Shown here piece by piece: positions 49,401-60,974 of a stretch of 64,000 bases of DNA. The DNA is from Luscinia megarhynchos (taxonomy: Eukaryota > Chordata > Aves > Passeriformes > Turdidae). The first letter of the stretch is position 1, and each line of letters begins with the position of its first letter. The notes below the pieces were generated by a model. That model did not search any database, was not told the DNA's origin, and saw only the letters and a list, made by a program, of their open reading frames with translations. The DNA lies in contig JAPFBE010000003.1 of assembly GCA_034336665.1 (NCBI GenBank), positions 16,036,360 to 16,100,359 on the forward strand. The letters are read 5' to 3'. Made by a program: the position numbers and the translations under genes.

Positions 49401-51774
49401 TGTCTTGGTTCTTGCTTGCAGAAACCATGGGTTGTTGTAGCTCTGCCAGTTTGGAAATATTCTGTCTCAGGAAGCAGCTCTGTGCTGCAGCCTGGGAGCT
49501 TCTCCTGCTCTGGTGAGCACCAGAGGGGAAACCTGAGCCCAGCGGTGGGAGTAGTGCTGTCTCTGTTCATTTCTCCAGCAGTAAGCAGGATTCTTCCTGT
49601 ATTTAATAAATGTTCACCTGTTCTTTTATTTCCCAGAAGTGTTCCCCATGCTGCTAGAGACCCCACAAGAGCACAAACCTTTCCCTACAGTAGCAAAATA
49701 ATATCATGAAGGTCGTGTTGGTAGGGTCCCTCTCTCACATCACCACCACTGGTTGCCCAGAAACAAACCTCCTGAAAATTCAGATGCTAAAAGCAGCTAA
49801 ATGAAAATCAAAAGCAGGAATTAAGAAGGAAGGAAATGTGTTAACTTGTTAATTAACTGATTGATGTTACTTTGTTGGTTCTTACTCTGCAGTCAGCACT
49901 GGTTCTGTGAAATGTGCTTTCAAGAGAAATGATGCTAATTAAGTACATGACAGAGTGGCCCAGGTAATAATTAGCAAGGGATGAAGTGACCATTTGTTAG
50001 TAATTTTTTTTGTCAGGCCTGGAGATAATTTGTATTTTTGTTTGTCTGCCCAAACCTTGGGCTACCTGAAAAGATTTTCACTAAATGCAACGTCCAGTTC
50101 CCCCGGCTTAAAAAGCAGCAGAAATCTGAGATACAACCAGCATTCATTTTCTATTATGCAAATACAGCTTCACAGTATGACACATCTGTAAAGCTTCATT
50201 TGGTTCCCCCCTGGCACAGTAAGCATCTGCAGCTTTAATGTCTTTGATATACTGTTTTTGATTAGATTAAAGATGATATTTATAGTAATTTCAGTAATGT
50301 CATTAGCTGTCACTGGAGTATCCTCCAACATTTTGTTTCCTCCATATGTTTTGCAGAAGGGATAATGAAATTTGACTGTCCTGCAGCTTGTGTGTAATAG
50401 CCTTGTTGGGAGCAGGGTTCCATGGGATCAGGCACTCCAAGTGGAAATGCTGGTGATCTGGTGTGCTCTGCAAACTGTGCATGGCAATCCTGCCCTCTGC
50501 CTCCCCCGTGCCCTTCCTTCCCCATCCCTCCCGAGACAAGGTCCCCTTTCCTCTTGGCTGGCTGAAAATGCACTTCTGTCTGTGGGCTCGGGTCAGGAGG
50601 GACACATGGAAAGGTGGATCGGTGGGAGGGTAAGACATGAAGAGTGACTCCAGATCACTATTATATTTAGCAGAGAGCAAAATCCTGGGGAATATGACGA
50701 CAAGCAATAAATACCTTCAGTTTAAGAGTTTAAACAAAGGTGGGGAATTATTTATAGAAGGACAGCGAGTGTTGGCCAAAGGTCAGGGAAAGGAAAACAG
50801 TTCTGATTTTTTTCTTTTTTACTTTGTGTGGGGAAAGTAACTGGTATGTAGCACAGTTGCCAAGACCAGAGGGACTGAGGCAAATGTTTGTGGCCATGCA
50901 GGATGAGAAAGACTGTGGGTTGGGGTTACATGGTGACAGTCCTGAGGGTGGGAGAGAGGAGCTGGACATGCAGCAGGAGATTTTCTCTTCTATTTCTGAT
51001 CCCCAGCCTCCTTCTGCAGAGCACAGCTGCAGCTCTCCAAAGGCACTCCCACATGGCTGTGTGTAGTTATTTGTGGAGTAAACACTCCAGTTTTGGGATT
51101 GTTCTAGATTCACTTTTCTGAAGTCCAAAATATACCATATTACTTGAAAGAGTAATGCACTGGCATTTATGGTGGGCAGTGGGCACACTGGAGGTAAACT
51201 GTCATTGCAGAATTCAACATATAAACATTAGCTCCCCAAGAGGTGGTTAGTGAAAGTATGTGTGCAAGGGACATTGTTTAAGAAAAAGAAGATTGCTTGA
51301 CTTTGCATTAATCTTTAAAGTTAACAGTGCTGAAAAAAAATATTAAGAAACTTCAGAAATATATCCCAAAAGCATTTAGAGGGACAAAAAGAAATAGGTA
51401 ATTTGCACTTAAAGCTGCATTCCCAAGTTGTGCATACTGAAGATCTGGCCCACTGTAACATAACCATAGACAGAGAGGGGTCTCACTAGTCTCTGGTGCA
51501 TGCATGTGCCAGCTCCTGGGAGCAGCAGGGGCACACACAGCCCAGCAGCCTTCCCTGGTGGGCTAGAGATGATGGAGATGTCACCTGCTGGCAGCTGCAG
51601 CTGCTCTGGGCATGGTGCCCTGAACCCTCCCAGGGCCGTGTCACCTCGATCAGTTTAGCACCAAAAGAAGAGACATTTTAATTCAGAACTTACTGTGCCC
51701 CACAGTCTGAGGCAAGTTTTGCCCCTGACATGAACAGAGGAAGTCTCTGCTGGTTTAAATGGGCCTGGCACGAG

Positions 51775-51846
51775 CACAGCATGAGGTGATACCAACCACA
51801 GCATGAGGTGATACCAACCACAGCATGAGGTGATACCAACCACAGC
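51775..51846. repeat. 22-bp tandem repeat, 3.3 copies
   Basis: Three perfect copies of a 22-bp unit beginning CACAGCATGAGG and ending GATACCAAC (51775-51796, 51797-51818, 51819-51840), plus six bases of a fourth. Identity of the copies implies recent duplication. The unit is not a CR1 or LTR part. Confidence 0.95.
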
Positions 51847-52161
51847 AGTGGATCTGACCTTCGTATTCAGGCAGTGTGCTGCTCTGAGCTGGGAGCAATA
51901 CTCTGGTCATAGCAGCCTTGGTTTGGTCCCTTTTACCCAAGGAAGAGCAGCTTGCCAGGTAACTGTAAAACAGGTTCTTCAAGCCAATTGTCTTTCTCTG
52001 GCTTCATACTAGCTGAAGCTGAGAGCAAATGATTTTCTCATCGGTCTAATCAGAGCTAGTAAGTCCTTTCAAGCAGCAGTTCCCTTGGGAACAGCATATA
52101 TGTTGCAATCAAACTGTATTTCACCATGAGATCTTTATAAAAAGGTAATAGGGCAAATAGC

Positions 52162-52252
52162 TTTTTTTTTTTTTATTTTCTGGTTCTTTTGTTTTATTTT
52201 TGGTTTTGTTTATGTTTTTTTGTTTTTGTTTTTTAAATTTGGTGGTTTTTTT
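52162..52252. repeat. T-rich low-complexity tract
   Basis: About 90 bases of T interrupted by G and A (TTTTG/TTTTA patterns). No associated transposon was recognised. Confidence 0.9.
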
Positions 52253-52392
52253 AAAATACGTTTTGCATTTATGACAATGAACATGTAATTTGAAAATGCA
52301 AAATCAAAATCTCACTTGGAAACTGTCAAATACAGTTGTTTATGTTTCTGAAAAACGGTTCTTTAAAATTCTGGTTCAAAAGATATGTGACT

Positions 52393-52443
52393 CATGCATA
52401 TATATTTTCATATGTAGTCATAGGCATATGAAATATATTCATA
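52393..52443. other. Imperfect inverted repeat (AT-rich hairpin)
   Basis: The left arm at 52400-52414 and the right arm at 52425-52438 (CATATGAAATATAT) are complementary with one bulged base. They flank a 10-nt loop (52415-52424). Pairing continues imperfectly outward over about four more bases. Could form a cruciform or an RNA hairpin; AT-rich hairpins like this arise by chance. Confidence 0.6.
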
Positions 52444-53900
52444 TCAGTATATTTGAAAATACACTAGTATTTTGCATAGAGCCATTACATTAACATTGTG
52501 AATATTTTCATTTATCACCAAGTCAGTTTGTAGAAACTATAGTAATCCATATATATATCTAAGATATGCAGTACATCTGTAGTTCTGTCTCCTTTGCTGC
52601 TGGCTTCCCCCTTGCACTTATCCTTTTCAACCTCCCAGGCACTTTCTACTCCTTGTTTTATTGATTTTTACCATTGAATCACTATCCCAGTTTCATTCAG
52701 GTCTGGCTTACCGTGGTTCAGAAATTCACACCTCTACCCTGAGCCAGCACCTTCCTTCAGAGGGCTCAGCCTGGGCAATGAGGGGCTTTCAGCCCAACAC
52801 ACCTCAGAAAATGTGCCCAGCTCTGATCAGCCCGTGGCTACCTCACATCCCACCACACAGGGAGAGCATGAGCTCTTCACACTGAAGATCAGGGCTTTGA
52901 AAGGAGAAATGCTGATTGTTTTCAGATCCTTGTGTTCTCCATCCTGATTAACGTCTCATATGGAAGAAGTTTATGTAAAGCTGATGTTCACAGGCTCTGC
53001 ATTATGCAATATCATTCCCTGCTAAGCAATTCTTGTCAACACCTATAGTCTGTTTCTTTGTTGGACTCTTGGTGAAAATTGTTGAAACTTGTGTTTTAGT
53101 GTTCCTTCTCCTATTATTTATAATATAGTGACTTAAAAGTGACAACTAACCAAAACAGTTCTTGGTAGATACTTAATTTTCTGTATAGTTTGAGCATGAA
53201 GTTTACTCTTTTTAAAGAAGAGGATGCTTAGCCTAACAATCTCAAAATGTAATTAAAACATAAAATAAGAAAATTTTATAGCTGCCCTCCAGATGTTATA
53301 AAGATTTCCTGTAGGGTAAAAAAGATGTGATCTGTTTCTGAAGTCCTCACAGCTTCCTGCAATATTGACTGTCTCAAGCTTCCAGAATTTACCATCTGGT
53401 GAAGATAGATATTTTTGAGAAGAACAAGGAGATGATCCTTTTAACCTCATCAGCAACAGCCAATATGAGCCAGTGTCCCAGCCCTACAAGATGTTCCTGG
53501 TTGCATGAGCTTTGTCTGCTCTCAGTCACCCTCATCTTCTCACCCCCGTTATGCTCCTCATTAGCTGATTTATGACTGTCCCTTCAGCAAGGACACCCCA
53601 CATCCCCCATCCCCCTGGGCAGCCTGTGGTGTGTGAGGAATACCCAGGCTGGGCTCCCTGGAAGGGACTGCCACCCACCATAATTCCTGTCTCCACTGAG
53701 AGCAGACTGTGCTTTGTTCACAGCCCTTTGAGCAGCAGGGCACTGCTGGCTGCCTGCCTCCAGACTTCTCAGCCCTCACCACTGTGCCACAGTTTCAAGG
53801 TTATCCTTTAATCCCCCTCAACAGGATAAAACCAAGTTTGTTAGACAGAATCAGTTGCTTTTGCAAGGTCTGATGATTCCATGCCAGCCTGCACCCTACA

Positions 53901-54045
53901 GGATCATAAAATCAATGGTTTGGGTTGGACCTTAAAGATCACCTAGTTTCAAACTCCCTGCCATGGACAGGGACATCTCCCACTAGACCAGGTTTCTCAG
54001 AGCCCCATCCAGCCTGCCTTGAACACCTCCAGGGATGGGACAGAT
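53901..54045 (-). mobile_element. CR1 3'-end fragment
   Basis: Antisense CR1 3' UTR: begins with GATCATAAAATCAATGG and GGTTGGACCTTAAAGATCA, continues with CCTGCCATGGACAGGGACAT and ends near CTCCAGGGATGGGACAG. These are standard features of young to middle-aged avian CR1 3' ends. Only about 145 bp are present, i.e. a severely 5'-truncated insertion. No target-site duplication could be identified by eye. Confidence 0.9.
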
Positions 54046-54580
54046 CTCCTGGCACCCCATGTCCTGCCTTACTGCTCCCAAAGAGCAGCCAAGGGCTTCT
54101 GCAGCCTGTGAATCATAACAAGAAAACCTGCCATGGACAGTCTCCATCCCAGCTTGTGCACACCCCCGTTGTTTCTACCAGAGCTGCTCAGGATCCAGGA
54201 TTTTGCCATTTTGCAATTTGCAGTGCAAGGGGAGGGAGCAGTCCTGAGCCTCAGCAGGGAGACTTTCATCCTGCAGTGTCCCACAAAATCCAGCACCCCT
54301 CCAAAATAAATTGCAGAACTACCAAGACATGCATCATGTTTTGGTGTGTTTAATTTCCTTTTTGTTTTCACTCACACACCAAAAGACATTTGCATATGAA
54401 AACAGCAAAAACCATCAAAATTACCTGAGCTGAAATTGAGCAGAGATGGAGGATTACAATATTTTCTCATCTCACCAATACTGGTAACAACCCTACCCCA
54501 CAAAATATTTAGCTGAAACTACATTTCTCCACAGAACTATTTGGTCTAAAGAGCATTTTGCACTTTTTCCCCCCAGCTGT

Positions 54581-54629
54581 TAGTTTAGTTTAGTTTAGTT
54601 TAGTTTTGGTTTTTTTTTTTTTTTTTTTT
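54581..54629. repeat. (TTTAG)n repeat followed by poly(T)
   Basis: Five TAGTT/TTTAG pentamer units (54581-54606), then an interrupted run of about 20 T (54610-54629). On the minus strand this is CTAAA repeats preceded by poly(A). It is not the vertebrate telomere hexamer. Confidence 0.9.
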
Positions 54630-57344
54630 ATCTGAGTCCTGAAGAGCATGCATGTGCTTGGGCTTATAATAATTTTGGGATGAGCTCCTCATCTGCACGG
54701 TGCAGCTGGCAAATGAGCAGCTCAGTTTGCACCTCGTGGTGTGCACAGGATGCTGTTGTCAGGACTGTCAGGATGTGCTCAGCGCTGACTGAGCCCCCCT
54801 TCCCCCTCCTCCAAACCCATCTCAGAGCATCTCCTCCAAATCCCCCGCCCTGCCAAAGCTCCGGGGACCCGCAGGCTTCCCCGGTAATCCCTGATCATCC
54901 AAAATCGCACCTGGGGGGAGCAGAGAGGGGCTGGGCTGCAGGAAGCCGCTTGTGCCTGCTCAGGCTTTGGCTCATTCTGGCGTTAACCTCTCTGCCCGGG
55001 CATCCTCATCTGCAAATTGAGGAATAACAACACACTTCAGAGGGGCGCTGGGGTAAGGATTAACTGCGATGCCACTTTGAAGAGCTGCATACATGCCAAA
55101 TATTATAATCATCCTGAACGCGAGGCTGGGATAATCCACGTATTTTGGCAGCCCTGGAATCCTATTTTACTTCATCTGTTTTAATTAATAAATTTAATTT
55201 CGCATTATTAGGGAAAACAAGGATGAAAAATAGAGCCTGCATATGCTTTATTACAAATTATTGTTATCAGCTGCCCCGCAGGACTCCAGTCAGCACTAAA
55301 TATGAACAATGGTTAAATTACAGGGGTCAGGGAGTGAGCACAATCAAAATGCAAACACTTTTATTCTACGTGAGATGGGCAGGGGAAAAAAAAGGGAAGA
55401 ATCCTTGGAACCTCCTTGGAGCCACTAGGACTGCAGAGAAGCATACCAAGTAAACTGTAAAACTGATTACGGGCTCAAAAAGGCTAACATGCAATTTGTG
55501 TTCTTTTTATGTAGATTAAATGCATTCACTGCAGTTCATAGAGCTTAGATACTCAGCAGGGATTCAGAGGGCTGGGTATCAGTCAACCACAGCCAGCCAC
55601 TAAACCACAGGGCAAAATCTGCTATTGTACATTAGAATAGTCACTTAATCTATCTTAATGGGTGAAAACCCCATGGGACAAATGTATATTAAAATCAGAA
55701 AGTTAGTTGTAATGTTTGAGGAAAGTAGTATTTTTTTTTTTTTTGAGATAACACTGTAAAACATTGTTAATGAGTCTGAAGTCTTCTTGAACATAATTTT
55801 GTTTAGCTTTTGAAAATACAACTGCCCTGCAGCCCAGGTCTGTGTACTGGGAGGAAGCCCAAAGGCATGAGACATTGCCAAAGGGCTGTGCCTGGAATAA
55901 ACCAGGGAGGATTTCCTTTGGGTAGCTGCTGTCTGATGGGTTTCTCTTGAGAACATAAAACATGCCAAACATGAAAGTCTGGGGACATGGCTACCAGAAT
56001 ATTGCTGCTGCAAACAATAGTAGAGCCACCTTTCAGAAAATAACTCTAATAAAGGTAATTTTTTGGTTTTTATATTTGGCAGGGGCTGTTGAAAGGCCAT
56101 TCTGCATCTGCAGCAGAGCAGAGAAAGCCCAACATTCTGTCAGCCTTCTTTCAAGAACTCTGGTTTACTGGAAACTGAGAAGAAATAACACAACCTCTGC
56201 TTGAAAAGGTTCCTATTTATTTTGCTTGTGTCTGGGCTCTCCTTGGCCCCTTCTAGCTTAGATTCCCCCAATGGAAGGTTTTCTCCCCGCTGCTATTTAC
56301 ATCCTATTTAGAGTTAATTGGGAATGCCTGCCATCATGGCTCAGAAATAATTACTTTGCCATAATTAGTCTTAAATCAGGATTTTTACACCTGTGCTGAG
56401 GATGGCTGATCAAAAACACTGTCATTCCTACATGTGGACCCTGAAATGGTGCTATGGGCAAGGATCCCAACCCCCATGTAAAGCACACATGGGTACAGAT
56501 TGGGGGGATGGTGCTCTAACAGTCATCCATCAACATTATTTTGGAAAATACTTGGTGAAAAAGCCTCCTAAAGCCTACAATGTGCATTTCACCTCAACTG
56601 GACATAGGATGAGGTTTTCACCAGCTGTCTCAGCTGCCTGGTTACCAGCTCCTCATGGATGCTGCTGCAGGAGAGCCATTTTTGGGCAATAATTGCCTTA
56701 TGGTAAACCTGTGCTCCAGAAGCACAATGTGACTTGACTGGTCTGTGAACTAGAAGTGATGCTGTGAGATCTGGGAGATATACTAGGAACTAATGTCATA
56801 TCCTGACTCATTCTGTTAATCAGACATTTGGAGTAGCCTCCTAACAATGTATTCCAGTTGGCTGGAATGAGGACCCCAGTCAGGTGCAGCAGTTGACCGT
56901 GCAGGAAGTCTGGATGACCTGGAAAGCCAGAGCAGTAGAAACAAATGACATTCAGTAGTGCTGAATGCCAGGTCTTGCTCCCAGGGCAAGCACTGCTGGC
57001 ATAAGCTGAAGGCTCCTGTGTCAGAAACTGCAGGCATGGCAGACAAGCCTGGGAGGGTCCATCAGGCACAGAATGGCTCAGAGTCACTGCTAGGAAGTGT
57101 TAATGCTCTTCCAAGAGCAGGGAGCAAAGGTGTTTCCAGCAGAGCTGGGGAAATAGCAGTGCTGCTGTCCCACGTGTAGGTGAGGCACAGGCCAGGTGAG
57201 GATGCATAGTTCTGGTTACACCTTCCTAGGGGGAATATTTTTTAATCTCTGGGCTAACTTCTGCATGATTTCTCCTATGAAATCTGTGTGTCTCAGACAG
57301 GAGCACACAGCACAAAAGTCTGTTCTTTTCACTCAGCTGCCCTG

Positions 57345-57378
57345 CACATGCACACACACAGACACTCACACACACACT
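57345..57378. repeat. (CA)n microsatellite, interrupted
   Basis: CA dinucleotides with GA and CT interruptions. Ordinary vertebrate microsatellite. Confidence 0.85.
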
Positions 57379-57900
57379 CTTCAAGGCATCTCTAGATGCC
57401 ATAGAAAGACTGGGGACTGAAGCACCTCAGGCCACTTACACTGCTTGGAGTAAGGGACATTTTCAAATTTCTCCTGGTGGTTCATGTACCTGTCAGTGAT
57501 AAGATGATGCACAGATCAGTCTGCTGGGGCACACAGAACAAGGGCAGCTCAGGAAAGGTCAGGACATGCATAGCCCTCCTGCAAGGAGGGAGTCTGGCTT
57601 CTGGTAGCAAAGGCACATGCTGCCTGCAGTGCTGGCACCTAACCAGATGGGATTTGAAACGGGAGGAAATGGGATCTGGCCCACTGTGCTGGGGAAGCAG
57701 AGGGGACTGAGTCCCCTTCACGCTCTGCAGCCAAGCAAACACTGCACTCCTGCCACTTCACTGTGATTTGCATGGCAGATCAGAAGGACAAATTTCTCTC
57801 TGGATGATTTAGCACTCACACCTCAGCAAGTGTATTTCATTAGGTAAAGAATTTTTCAGTGCCTCAGCAATCTCCCTTGCAAGCCTTACCAAAAGCAGGA

Positions 57901-57928
57901 TGCCTAGGGGTGCCTAGGGGTGCCTAGG
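57901..57928. repeat. 10-bp tandem repeat TGCCTAGGGG
   Basis: Two perfect copies and a partial third (57901-57910, 57911-57920, 57921-57928). Each includes a CCTAGG palindrome. Confidence 0.9.
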
Positions 57929-58720
57929 ACCTCCTGGGAGCTGCTGGTTTGCCTTGTCTTCACCCACTGCACATTTGGTTGTCCTCCAGGACATACAGAC
58001 ATGGCAGACAGTGTCAATCATTGGCATGATTTTCCTGGCCTCTAAGAGAGAGTTAATTTGACATGCTCTTTTCTCCTAACTTAATTCTGTGTTTTCTTTA
58101 ACTGAAATACAAATGCAGAGCTGCCATAGTCCTTGTTTTCTGTCACACTCTGTTGCCTACATGCCATGTGAAAAGCAGGTCTCTGTTTTGATAATTACAG
58201 GTTGCCTATAGACTGCATGGCAGGGTCTACATGTTTTTTTCATTCAGACTACCCTGTTTTCCAATATAGCCTCCCAATTTTTTTCACCTGTTGGCCTTAA
58301 CCTTCCACAAGCAATGAGAAGACCACTAAGAGCTGTGAAGTCTGATTTCCTCCTTCCTTCAATAAGGTCATCAAATTGCATACATCACATATTGACTGTG
58401 TCTGCTCTGCCATTTAATTTTGTTCAATAGCTATATCACACATGGAGGTAAAGTATGAACATCTGCTTCAGTACAAGAGCTTCAAGACCAGTCAAAGTCA
58501 TTGTTATAATTTCACCTTAGAAACTTGTAAAGTCTGCATCCTCCATTCTTCTGGGAAATAGGCATTACTGTAGTCTGTGTTTAACAACCCACTGCTTAAC
58601 CCATTGCTGCACACCAATGGGTCATGAAAAATACACTGAGATTTTCAGACTACAATAATTTTTCCACCCATGATGTTGAAGAAGAGAAAGATCTGGAACT
58701 TGTAAAAGATTAGGTGGTTT

Positions 58721-58761
58721 TTAAAAACTCAGCCATTTTTCAGGAAGCACTGAGTTTTTAA
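58721..58761. other. Perfect 12-bp inverted repeat
   Basis: TTAAAAACTCAG at 58721-58732 is the exact reverse complement of CTGAGTTTTTAA at 58750-58761, separated by a 17-nt spacer. Too short for a typical pre-miRNA stem. It could be a cruciform, a factor-binding palindrome or chance. No flanking structure extends the stem. Confidence 0.7.
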
Positions 58762-59202
58762 GTCCGTTTTTTGAAAAATAATAAAACTGGCCTTTCTATT
58801 ACACCATTCAAATATTAAATATATTTTAAGTGAGGGATTTGCTTCTGCATATTAAATTTATCTTCCAGACATCGCTCCTTTTGGTACTGTAAGTAGAAGA
58901 TGAAATGATAAAAGACACTAAATTACACAGTCTGAGATATTCTGGCTAATGCGTCTATTTTAAAAGCCAATATACACAGTGGTATTTACAACTCTTGCCT
59001 GGAGAATGGCTTATCATCATTTTATTTTATTAAAGATGTTTGAAGCATATCTCACCCTTCTCCAAGGACACAGACATCCCCAGCAACAAGGAAATCACAT
59101 GGCTCCAGTTCTCTTTGATCCATAACAGGGAAGAAAGCTCCAAATGCCCATTGTGGTGCTAGCCAATTGTCATGACTTCAGGTCACAGTCAGCATCTTGC
59201 TG

Positions 59203-60085
59203 TCACAGAATTACAGAAGTGTAGAATCATTCAGCTTGGAAAACACATTTAAGATGGTCAAGTCCAGCCCTTAACCCACCACTATAGCTTGTCTCTAAGC
59301 ACCACGTCTACACTTCCTTTAAATATCTCCAGGGATGGTGACTCAACCATTTGCATGGGCAGCCTGTTCCAATACTTGGCAACCCTTTAACTAGAGATAT
59401 TTTTCCTGCTTTCCAATCTAAACGTCTCCTGGTGCACCTTGAGGCCATTTTCTCTCATACTGTCATTTGTCACCTGACAGAGGCTGCTCCCCACAGCAGG
59501 TCACAACCTGCTTTCAGGCATCTGTAGAGAGTTATAAGGTCCATCCTGAGCCTCTTTTCCCCCAGGCCAGACACCCCCAGCTTCCTCAGCTGCTCCTTGT
59601 CAGATTTTTGCTCCAGACCCTTCCCCAGCATCGTTGTCCTTCTCTGGACATGCTCCAGCTCCTCAATTTTCTTCCTGAACTGAGGGGCCCAAAACTGAAC
59701 ACAAGATTTGAGATGTGGCCTCACCAGTGCTGAGTACAGGGGACAATCACTGCCCTGCTGGCCACACTAATGCTGATCCAGGCCAGGTTGCCACTGACCT
59801 TCTTGGCCAGCTGGGCACACCCTGGCTCATGTTCAGCAGGCTCCAGGTCCTTTTCCACTGGGCAGTTTTCCAGCTACTCTGCCCTCAGCCTGTAGCACTG
59901 CATGGAGCTGTGGCCCAAGTGCAGAACCCAGCATTTGGCTTTGTTGAACCTCAAGTTGGCCTCAACCCACTGGTCCAGCTTGTCCAGATCCTACCCAGTA
60001 TACCCATCCAGGCTGAGAGCAGCCAGTTTCTCCAGGAGAATTCTGTGGAAAATATTGCCAAAGGCTCATCAGCCTCTCTGTTGAA
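59203..60085 (-). mobile_element. CR1 LINE, 3' UTR plus ORF2 end, internally deleted
   Basis: Longest CR1 copy in the window. Antisense order: 3' terminus (CACAGAATTACAGAAGTGTAGAATCATTCAG spread over 59204-59234), 3' UTR, then the ORF2 C-terminus. On the minus strand a frame at 59470-59724 reads [20 protein letters not shown] followed by ELEHVQRRT and [19 protein letters not shown], the diagnostic end of the CR1 reverse transcriptase. More upstream RT parts continue to about 59990. There sequence from a more 5' RT segment (antisense AGCAGCCAGTTTCTCCAGGA, 60022-60041) is joined directly, showing an internal deletion of several hundred bases. The copy is inactive: 5' truncated, deleted and frame-disrupted. 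Confidence 0.93.
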
Positions 60086-60395
60086 TTATGTTCCATGCCT
60101 TGATTGTGATAGTCAAACATCCTTTTGAAGTGTATTTAGGTGCAACATAGAAATAATTGGCACCAGCTTATGTGCATCATCACTTGTAAGGGAAGATATC
60201 AGCTCCAACAGGGTCATGCAACACACGATTTGCATTATAGGTTCTTGGGATTAATAGTGGCACACACTTAAATGATGTGATATTTATCTATATTGCTACA
60301 AATTTACTGCTACCTGCTTTTTCATGGTCATTGCTAAATGACACATCCTGCCCTCTGAGACCCTGATCCTGACAGCAATGAGGTCTAAAGCAGGA

Positions 60396-60974
60396 TGTAC
60401 TGGTTTTGGCTGGGGTAATTTCCTTCACAGTGGCTGGTATGGGGCTGTGATTTGTTCTGAAAACAGGGTTGATAATAGAGTGGTTTTGTTATTGCTGAAC
60501 AGGGCTTACACAAAGCCAAGGCCTTTTCTGCTTTTTCCTGCTGTCATGCTGGTGAGGAAGTTGGGGGTGCCCAGGAGGTTGAGAGGAGACACAGCTGGGA
60601 CAGGTGACCCCAGCTGACCAAAGGGATATTCCAGACCATCTGACATCATGCAGTACATGAAATGGGGGAACAAGGACGAAGGGGAGGACATTTGGAGAGA
60701 TGGAGTTTGTCATCCCAAGTCACTGTTACATGTGGTGGGTTCCTGCTCTACTGAAGATGGCTGAGCACCTGCCTGCCCATGGGAAGCAGTGAATGAATTC
60801 CTTGTTCTTCCTCACTTGTTTGCATGACTTTTGCTCTCCCTATGAAACTGTCTTTATCTCAACCCGTGAGTTTTTCAGCTTCACCCTCCCATTCTGTCCC
60901 TGATCCTGCTGCTGGGGCTGAGTGAGTGAGTGACTGTGTGGGGCCTGGCTGCCAGTTGGGGTTAAACCACAACA
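60396..60974 (+). mobile_element. Solo LTR of an avian endogenous retrovirus
   Basis: About 579 bp with TG at the left (TGTACTGGTTTTGGCTGG) and CA at the right (GGGGTTAAACCACAACA), a sequence I recognise as a widespread avian ERV LTR, probably ERVL-like. Other recognisable blocks are GGGAAGCAGTGAATGAATTC (60780-60799) and CTGTCTTTATCTCAACCCG (60849-60867). AGGA directly flanks both ends and may be a 4-bp target-site duplication. There is no gag, pol or env beside it, so it is a solo LTR left by recombination between two LTRs. The TATA-box and poly(A)-signal positions appear mutated, so promoter activity is doubtful. The subfamily name is not certain. Confidence 0.82.

Larger units (their letters stand above)
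44701..53899. other. Unique non-coding DNA with microsatellites
   Basis: No exon recognised. The longest frames are 166 codons on the minus strand (45481-45981) and 149 codons on the plus strand (48860-49309); neither matches a family I know, and neither shows splice sites framing it. ATGCAAAT octamers occur at 47182 and 50156. A faint CR1-like string near 46680-46740 was not strong enough to call. Confidence 0.4.
54046..59202. other. Unique non-coding DNA
   Basis: No exon or transposon recognised. The sections 54680-55030 and 55020-55280 have more CpG than the surroundings. Frames of up to 151 codons (55645-56100, minus) have no motif. Short simple repeats are listed separately. Confidence 0.4.

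Noticed and set aside
25331..50163. ATGCAAAT octamers at 25331, 47182 and 50156 as regulatory sites
   Set aside because: An 8-bp motif is expected a few times in 64 kb of AT-rich DNA; no clustering or promoter context.
54581..54606. Telomere-like repeat
   Set aside because: The unit is the pentamer TTTAG, not TTAGGG; it is a simple repeat.
59467..60128. Plus-strand frames of 88 and 137 codons
   Set aside because: Antisense of the CR1 ORF2 end; the real similarity is on the minus strand.
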